The position numbers and the translations under genes were made by a program. Positions 10,611 through 16,930 of a stretch of 16,930 bases of DNA are shown here, piece after piece. Within the stretch, counting starts at the first letter, position 1, and each line of letters begins with the position of its first letter. Origin of the DNA: Saksenaea vasiformis B4078 (Eukaryota > Mucoromycota > Mucoromycetes > Mucorales > Saksenaeaceae); the NCBI GenBank assembly GCA_000697055.1, contig JNDT01001168.1:1-16930 (forward strand). The letters are read 5' to 3'. The notes under the pieces are model-generated. The model was given only the letters and a program-made list of their open reading frames with translations, was not told where the DNA came from and made no database searches.

Positions 10611-10938
10611 TATAGCAATTTTCTCGTTAAAAGATACTATTTGACAGCTACCATTTTAATATCACAAAAAGCCGTTTTTAAGTAATTTTCTTGGTAGAGA
10701 CAAAAGAAAAGCACTCGGATGTACGAGACATTGTAACGAAAAAGATGCGTTGTATGCATTAGTCTTTCGTCCTCCCGATTTTTAATATCCAGACTTGGTT
10801 GACTGAAAATCTGCCGCAGATTTAAATTGTCAAATGAGACTGCGGGGTTTGTTTTCCTTTCAAGCACTTCGTTTTTGATACCGATTGCTGAAAACCATGG
10901 TACTTGAGCACAATGCGACGCTTTACATTATCTGACAG
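10611..10938. other. Intergenic region and uncertain 5' end of MAD1
   Basis: A/T-rich sequence between gamma-tubulin and the first secure MAD1 exon. A minus-strand open frame of 76 codons (10867-10637) lies here but has no recognisable features. Plus-strand ATGs at 10834, 10897 and 10913 were tested as MAD1 starts; only the first can be spliced in phase to the first secure exon, with a weak donor. Confidence 0.5.
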
Positions 10939-13406
10939 TGCATCGGAAGGTTGGCGATGAGACTCCATTGAAACGTCAGCGCGTTACGTACGATTCTGTA
11001 TTTGGACAGCCTCACCCGATGACAGAAGAAGACACATCGTTGGATCGATATGAATCAGGTAATTCGTTAGACGGCGCTCTGTATTTCTAGAATAGTAGGA
11101 AAATGTTGATGCATCTTCTTATTGTTAGAAAAACTGAATAAGATCCAGGCCTTGGTCAAGTCTCTCGAACATACTTTGAAAATGGCTCAAAATGACAAAG
11201 AATCACTGAGAGCCACGTTAGAACTCGAACGAGGAAATTTTCAGGCCACGATTGATACCTTAATTGCTGAGAAAACCGTACGTAAGCGTAGAAAGGAGAT
11301 GGATAGTTAACGCGCACTACTTCTGTTTTAACAGGAAGCTCAAGAACGTGCGATCTATCACATGGAAAGATCAGAAGAAGCAATATCAACACTTCAACTT
11401 ATGAAAGAAGAACACAACGCGGTCGCGGTAATAACCGTGATATTTTTTTTTAGTCATTAGAAGCTGATAATCTAGTTTAGAACAAACTGCGGGATACGGT
11501 TGAACTGATTCGCGGCGAAAACACAGAGCTGACTCACTCTTTGGAGCAAGCCACTAGCGAACGGAAGACAGCTATTCATGAAAAAGAAACGATCCAAACC
11601 GAGTTGAGCGGGAGGATTGCAGAACTGGAAGGCAACGTGCAACTATTGACAGAGCAGGTAACAACAACTGTCATAAACATAACCGCCGAAGCTACATCAA
11701 TGCATGTAGCTACAAAACCAGAACGAGTGTATCACGGAAGCATTTGCTCGAGAAGCAGCGTTAACTGAAAAGCTGGAACAAACAGAAAGCAAAGTGAAGG
11801 CATCACATGACGTTAGCTTCGATGCAGAAACATTAAAAGGCCTTGAACAACAAATACAAGGTAAGTCTTGGTATACAAGGGTTCCCTTTTACTTATTTCC
11901 ATTTAGGTCAAGGTCGTTACATGCTCCAAGTTGAGCTTGAAAACAAAAAGCTTCACCGCGAATTAGAACATTACAAGTCTACTCATCGTAATATTGATAA
12001 ATTACAAGAGCAGATCTACAGTTTGGAACAGCAACTTTCAGATGCACAAAAAGTTCGGGAAGCGAATGCGAAGTTGGAGCGCGAAAATACAGAGCTGCGG
12101 ACAGAAAGAGATGAATGGTATGATAACAAGGCGACGACGTTCACTCAGTTTTTTATGTGTGTGTGTGTGTGTGTGAAATTAGGGCACAGTACTTGGCGTT
12201 CCAGAGTGGTTTTGATAATGAAACACCACGAACCATTGTGGCCAAGTTAACACGAGAGCGTGACGTTGCGTTAGCAAATAAGGATCAAGTTGAACGGCTT
12301 GGTATGGAGTTACAAGAGCGCGATCAACAGATATCCAAATTGGAGACCACTGTAAGTGCTGTAATGCAGAGATATTGGTCTTGACCCGTTTGTGCTTCAG
12401 GTGCAAGACCTTAGAAAAACTATTCTAGAGAAGGAGAGAACGCATATGTCAGACGGGGTTGCACTGGAACTCGTGAAGAAAGACAGAGATCTGGTGAAGA
12501 AGCATGTCAGCTACTTGGAAACCCAATTAGTAAGTCAACAGGAATGGGGAAAAAGCAATTAAATCGATTGCTTGTTAGGAATTCTATAACATCGTAGAAA
12601 ATAACTACATGGAAGGCTATGATGAGCAGAAAACACGACGTATTGCCGAGCTGGAGGGACTACTAAAAGAACTGCAGGAAAACAGTGCATCACAAATACA
12701 AAAAATCATTGAACTGCAAGCTGTCATCGATGGACAACCACAAAGTGTATTGGAGGAGGATACACTGGAAGAAGTAGTAGTAGACGGAAAGAAGCAAAGA
12801 ATTCTGACATTGAAGGACAATGCTGTATCCAGGGAATTTGGTATCCGAAAGAAACAGCTAGATGATCTGCGCGCAGAAAACGCAACGTTGCTTAAACAGT
12901 TGGAGCAACTGCAAAATCCATTTTCCGAAGAAGGAGAACTGGTGTCGAGTGACATGGTTCTGACGGTTCCGAGACAGACATTGGAGAATTTCGAGTCCGA
13001 GATACAATTGTTGAAGGAGCAAGTGGCAAAACGTGACAAGCGTATTGCTCGCCTGACGCAGGTGAATATCTCGTCGTCTGAAGGCGGTATTACCTACATC
13101 GAATAGGTATGGTGGAACAAAGTTGCAGAGTTCAAGGAGACGGTCAAGAGGGTACTTGGTTATGGAATCGATTTTCAAGAGAATGGAGCGGTGCGACTGG
13201 TGTCAGAAGCAGAAGAACAAGCCAACCTGTCCTTTATTGTACGAACGGATAGCAATGGTCAAGGCACCTTGGAGGTGAAGGGTTCCAAAAAGCATGAGTA
13301 CATGCAAGATCTCGAATGCACGTATACGACGTTTATTCTGAATCAAAACAACATACCCGCCTTTCTCAGTTCTGTGACGTTAGAGCTTCCGCTAATAAAG
13401 AAGTAA
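10939..13406 (+). CDS. MAD1: Spindle assembly checkpoint protein MAD1, extreme N-terminus unresolved
   Basis: A coiled-coil checkpoint protein that binds MAD2 and places it at unattached kinetochores. Ten exons: 10939-11058, 11129-11277, 11335-11427, 11481-11657, 11710-11860, 11907-12117, 12183-12351, 12401-12529, 12579-13061, 13107-13406; about 660 residues, normal for fungal MAD1. After a basic patch (ETPLKRQRVTYDSVFG) nearly all exons are heptad-rich coiled coil. The MAD2-interaction motif is at 12798-12827 (RILTLKDNAV). The C-terminal RWD-like domain has VKRVLGYGIDFQENGAVRL and ends in NIPAFLSSVTLELPL, very close to the end of human MAD1. The first listed exon has no ATG in frame upstream before a stop (10905). 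One possible first exon is 10834-10846 (MRLR) with a poor GTTTGT donor and a 92-nt intron; the first in-frame ATG inside is at 11019. Identity is firm, the start is not. Confidence 0.88.
12156..12175 (+). repeat. (TG)10 microsatellite next to a MAD1 splice acceptor
   Basis: Ten TG units lie within intron 12118-12182, ending seven nt before the AG at 12181-12182, where a pyrimidine tract would usually be. It is probably length-variable between strains. Confidence 0.95.
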
Positions 13407-13588
13407 CATGTTGTTTTTTGAGTTTACCCTTCGCGTTGATGGCCAAGCCTTAGACTCTCGAATTTTTCCAGCTATCCGCACTTTAAATACACATGATCTT
13501 TTATGCAAAGGACAAAATTAAGAAATGACAAGAGGAAAAAAAAGAAGGAGGGATAAAAAAATTACAAAATGCTTTTACGATATGGCTA
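13407..13588. other. Convergent 3' ends of MAD1 and PNO1
   Basis: A 182-nt spacer between the MAD1 stop and the PNO1 stop, both facing inward. It is A/T-rich with A-runs on the plus strand. The 3' UTRs of the two transcripts may overlap. Confidence 0.6.
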
Positions 13589-14534
13589 TTAAAAGCGTTC
13601 CTTCATACGTGCAGAAATGGTACGAAGTGTAGCATACACTTTTCCGGGGGGACTACCCAAGATAAGACTGACAACAGCGTCGCGTGCAATTTTGATATTC
13701 TGAAAGGAGCCGAGGATATGGATTTTTCTACAGATCGCGTAAGGAAACAGAAATCACCATGTTTGAGAGAAACTTACGTATCTGCAAGAACAATTCGGGT
13801 TTTACTTGCGTTTTCGATTGTAAACTTTGTTCTTCCGTCACGACCGGCAATACGACCAATGGCACGTGCAAGATGGTCACCATGCAAAGTTTTCACGTCC
13901 TTGATCTCAAACGTATCGAGATAGATATCATCCAATCGCAACAATGCCATAGCATCCTCGATTTCAAAACCAAGAACAAAAGCCTTTACAAAGTCGCAAC
14001 CCTTTTGTAACGCGCTGTTGTCATCTGTGGATGTGCTAGTCTAATGATGTATCCCAGGCAATCAGAAAAAGGCCTCTCTCATAAAATTCCTTCAGATTCT
14101 TACTCTAAGTTCGACAGCTTTTGACTTGATATTCATGCGCACGTTCAGCTTCATATGTTCGACCAATGGTGTATAGATATCGAGCCAGCGGTTCTTAAGA
14201 GGTGTCATTCTGTGGGGTGGCACGGGGATTCTGCGGTATCCTTTTGTCACAGACTACGCAATTTTTTTTTCCTCCTTTAGAATCTCGGTATAAAAGAAAA
14301 GAAAAAGAAAAGGCTTACATTGAGTTCTGATGCTTTTGCTGCAGCAAACTGGGGTTTTGCGATAGTCGATCCCTCTCCTTCGTCCATTGTCACGTCGTCT
14401 TCCTGTGCACGGGTGGTGGGCAGGGCGGTAGCATCAATGACAACATCGTCTTCGTCAACTGCTGATTTCTGAACGGCTTTTTGCGTCTTCTTGCTCACTA
14501 ACGATGGTGCCTTGAATGATTCAATCGATGCCAT
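13589..14534 (-). CDS. PNO1: KH-domain ribosome assembly factor PNO1 (DIM2)
   Basis: Binds pre-40S rRNA near the 3' end of 18S, partners the endonuclease NOB1 and recruits the DIM1 dimethylase; nucleolar, then cytoplasmic. Four minus-strand exons: 14534-14319, 14253-14104, 14040-13778, 13727-13589; 255 residues, normal size. It starts [16 protein letters not shown], then an acidic low-complexity N-terminus. The conserved core follows: [56 protein letters not shown] and [14 protein letters not shown]. The second KH domain holds [20 protein letters not shown], with GRDG as the GXXG loop, then [17 protein letters not shown]. The end [20 protein letters not shown] is typical. All phases close exactly. 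No damage was seen. Confidence 0.97.
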
Positions 14535-14581
14535 TGTGTTTTAGCAAAAAGAGAAAAAAGTAACAAAAAAAATATCAGGTT

Positions 14582-15323
14582 TCCGGTGACTTCGCGGGAC
14601 TGGTTTGCCCCGTAATAATCTCCGCGCTGCTGCGATTGGTCGCTTCTCTCACTGCAGGAAAATCTTACACAGTTGAGAAGGGAACAGCACGCATTCATGG
14701 CAGCGTAAGACTATTATCAGTAATATGGAAACACAGTGCACGAAACTTGCGTAATAACCATATGCGTTTACAGAAATAGGTCCAAATCCAATTGGAGCTT
14801 GCCAAACGGAGAGAAAGGACCGATCATCAAGCTATATATAACCGTCTCACGGAACATCCGAGCACAGCATCTTCCATTTTAGAGTTCCAGGATTACCTAT
14901 CTATTGTCAGTTAAGACGTCGCACTGATTTTCTTTAAAAAAGAGCAGTATAAATGTTGCATACTTCGTGCTTTCAGAAAAAAAAAAGGGGGGGGGTGTCG
15001 CACATGAAGAATCGTTATCTGATAATGAATAATGTTCCTATGAAAAGTGTACAAGATCGACATGATGTATTGTTATTTGCTGGATATCTCTACGATTATA
15101 TGGTATTTTTAAATTCACATATACTGTAACTAGCAAAAGAGACCCAAGATGATGATTCGAGATCAGAACACCATCAATATGGTTGAGGTCAACTGACCTT
15201 CAATAGCGGTCGTTTGTTGCATAAGGCAAAAATCCTTTAAAGTTGCCAGTCAGCCAACAACAACTACAGCGCCTCGAATGTCAATTGATGAATACAAGGA
15301 TGTCAATGACTTCCTTAGATGAA
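14582..15323 (+). other. Unrecognised plus-strand open segments with splice-like borders
   Basis: Between PNO1 and BUD32 several plus-strand segments read like protein. Segment 1 (about 14564-14704, open after TAA at 14561) includes AGKSYTVEKGTARIHGS and ends at a good donor (GTAAGA, 14705). Segment 2 (14780-14914) starts after a TAG acceptor, continues in phase (VQIQLELAKRRERTDHQ, ILEFQDYLSIVS) and stops. Segment 3 (15004-15129) is a 41-codon frame with its own ATG (MKNRYLIMNNVPMKSVQDRH). Segment 4 (about 15265-15320) reads TTTTAPRMSIDEYKDVNDFLR before a stop. No ATG exists in frame for segments 1 and 2; the ATG at 14697 leads into another frame. I recognise no family. It may be a gene with undetected first exon, a decayed gene, or partly chance. 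Confidence 0.28.
14977..14995 (+). repeat. A10G9 homopolymer junction
   Basis: Ten A directly followed by nine G, preceded by a TTTCAG that could be a splice acceptor. Such runs are prone to sequencing-length error, which affects any reading frame drawn across it. Confidence 0.9.
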
Positions 15324-15360
15324 CGGTTAACGATATCGATATTCGCAGCTGCTTCCTACC

Positions 15361-15396
15361 TGTCAGTTTGTTCCTTCTTGTCATTTTGTTCCTTTA
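15361..15396 (+). repeat. Two-copy 18-bp tandem repeat
   Basis: TGTCAGTTTGTTCCTTCT is followed directly by TGTCATTTTGTTCCTTTA, 15 of 18 positions identical. A short local duplication in noncoding sequence. Confidence 0.8.
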
Positions 15397-15556
15397 TCAT
15401 ATGAAGAGGCTTAATGACAAAGCATTCATTCATATACTTTTTTAAATGCGCGTTGCTTGTTTCTTTCAGACAATAGCCTGACATTTGAACGCGGCATTTT
15501 CGCTTGTTACAAGTTGCGCACGTAGGAAAGAGACTTTTCCTTTAATGCTTGACCTG

Positions 15557-15929
15557 GGTTCCCACTGGGGATACTCCAACGGGACACTCCAGTTCCCTCG
15601 AAATCAAAAGCTTCTGAGATAAACGTCCCATTTCTTTCTGAGAATTGACGGAATATAATGCTGTTCGTATTGCGGGAGTGCTGCGAATGGTGGAGGTAGG
15701 AATTTGGACGCTTTAAAGGTAGGAGCGTTTCAAAAAGACAAAAAAGATACTTCGGGTTAGCAGGATACGCAAGCAGATGACCATGTCGAATAGAGTATTT
15801 TTAGGAATAGTAAAAGATGCTAAAGTAATAATTAACGATTGTTTTAAATGAATGATATATTATGAGATACTGACCGGCTTTGCGTAAAATCCACCTGTGG
15901 AGTGTCCTGGTGGAGTGTCTCCGGTAATT
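15557..15929. mobile_element. MITE-like inverted-repeat structure
   Basis: Two arms face each other about 300 bp apart. The left arm has GGATACTCCA (15569-15578) and GGACACTCCA (15582-15591). The right arm has the reverse complements, TGGAGTGTCC (15898-15907) and TGGAGTGTCT (15911-15920). In both arms the two 10-mers are spaced by 3 nt, and similarity continues a few bases outward. The interior has no open frame of note. This fits a small non-autonomous transposon with imperfect terminal repeats, but no target-site duplication was found, so the true ends are uncertain. A pair of regulatory-site clusters is the alternative. Confidence 0.45.
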
Positions 15930-16156
15930 CCTCTTTCATAATGAAGATAAGACGCGGATTTTCGTGTGTGTTCTACTATGCTCACATTATTTTGAAGAGT
16001 ATGTCAAGGAACAGCAGTAAAATAGATTATTTTATTCTACCGTTCAGAAGTACATAAGTAGACCTCCATTATGGGGATTCCATACTGGTAGTATATGGGA
16101 CTGCGGATGGTTGTGTAAAAAGCCACGATGACACCCTCTCCGCTCGTCCTTGCGCT

Positions 16157-16930
<774 letters not shown>

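Larger units (their letters stand above)
14535..16156. other. Long gap between PNO1 and BUD32
   Basis: This 1.6 kb holds the PNO1 promoter at its left end, the unassigned open segments (14582-15323), the A10G9 run, the 18-bp tandem repeat, the MITE-like arms (15557-15929) and the BUD32 upstream region. From 15930 to 16156 I see only presumptive promoter/leader sequence. No RNA gene was recognised. Confidence 0.6.

Noticed and set aside
10637..10867. 76-codon minus-strand open frame between gamma-tubulin and MAD1
   Set aside because: It lies in A/T-rich intergenic sequence, has no family resemblance, and overlaps the probable MAD1 promoter/5' end.
12617..13178. Minus-strand open frames of 140 and 106 codons opposite MAD1
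   Set aside because: They are antisense shadows of the coiled-coil coding exon, and their Ser/Cys-rich composition is what reverse-complemented Glu/Lys codons give.
14498..14698. 66-codon minus-strand open frame upstream of the PNO1 start
   Set aside because: It overlaps PNO1 exon 1 in another frame and runs into its promoter. PNO1 itself has a clear start at 14534.

Overview
The window is 16.9 kb of nuclear DNA from a fungus with dense small introns. Seven conserved eukaryotic genes can be reconstructed as spliced models. Their introns are mostly 45-75 nt, with GTAAGT-like donors and TAG/CAG acceptors. The intron density and the gene set (ROM2-type RhoGEF, WW-MyTH4-RhoGAP protein, MTD1, gamma-tubulin, MAD1, PNO1, BUD32) suggest an early-diverging fungus, most likely Mucoromycota/Mucorales. 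That placement is inference, because no rRNA or other species marker is present.

Layout: (1) 2-3778 (+), a Rho1/Rho2 guanine-nucleotide exchange factor cut by the left edge, which enters in a glutamine tract and continues through DEP, DH, PH and CNH (citron homology) domains. (2) 4271-6565 (+), a WW-MyTH4-RhoGAP protein. A Rho activator and a Rho inactivator therefore sit in tandem. (3) 6804-7902 (+), NAD-dependent methylenetetrahydrofolate dehydrogenase (MTD1). (4) 7903-8880, about 1 kb without a secure gene but with open minus-strand pieces. (5) 8881-10610 (+), complete gamma-tubulin. (6) about 10.83/10.94-13406 (+), the spindle-checkpoint coiled-coil protein MAD1, whose first few residues are unresolved. 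(7) 14534-13589 (-), the ribosome-assembly KH protein PNO1/DIM2, convergent with MAD1. (8) 14535-16156, a 1.6 kb gap holding an unrecognised set of open, splice-bordered plus-strand segments and a MITE-like inverted-repeat structure. (9) 16157 to the right edge (+), the KEOPS kinase BUD32/PRPK, cut by the window end.

The genes are housekeeping: cell-wall/polarity Rho signalling, one-carbon metabolism, microtubule nucleation and mitotic checkpoint, small-subunit ribosome assembly, and tRNA t6A modification. They do not form an operon or pathway cluster. The most interesting items are the paired inverted arms near 15.56-15.93 kb, the unassigned open segments at 14.58-15.32 kb and 8.02-8.59 kb (-), three introns that are multiples of three and stop-free, and degenerate signature residues in the RhoGAP WW domain and in MAD1. 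I found no rRNA, tRNA, CRISPR or autonomous transposon.
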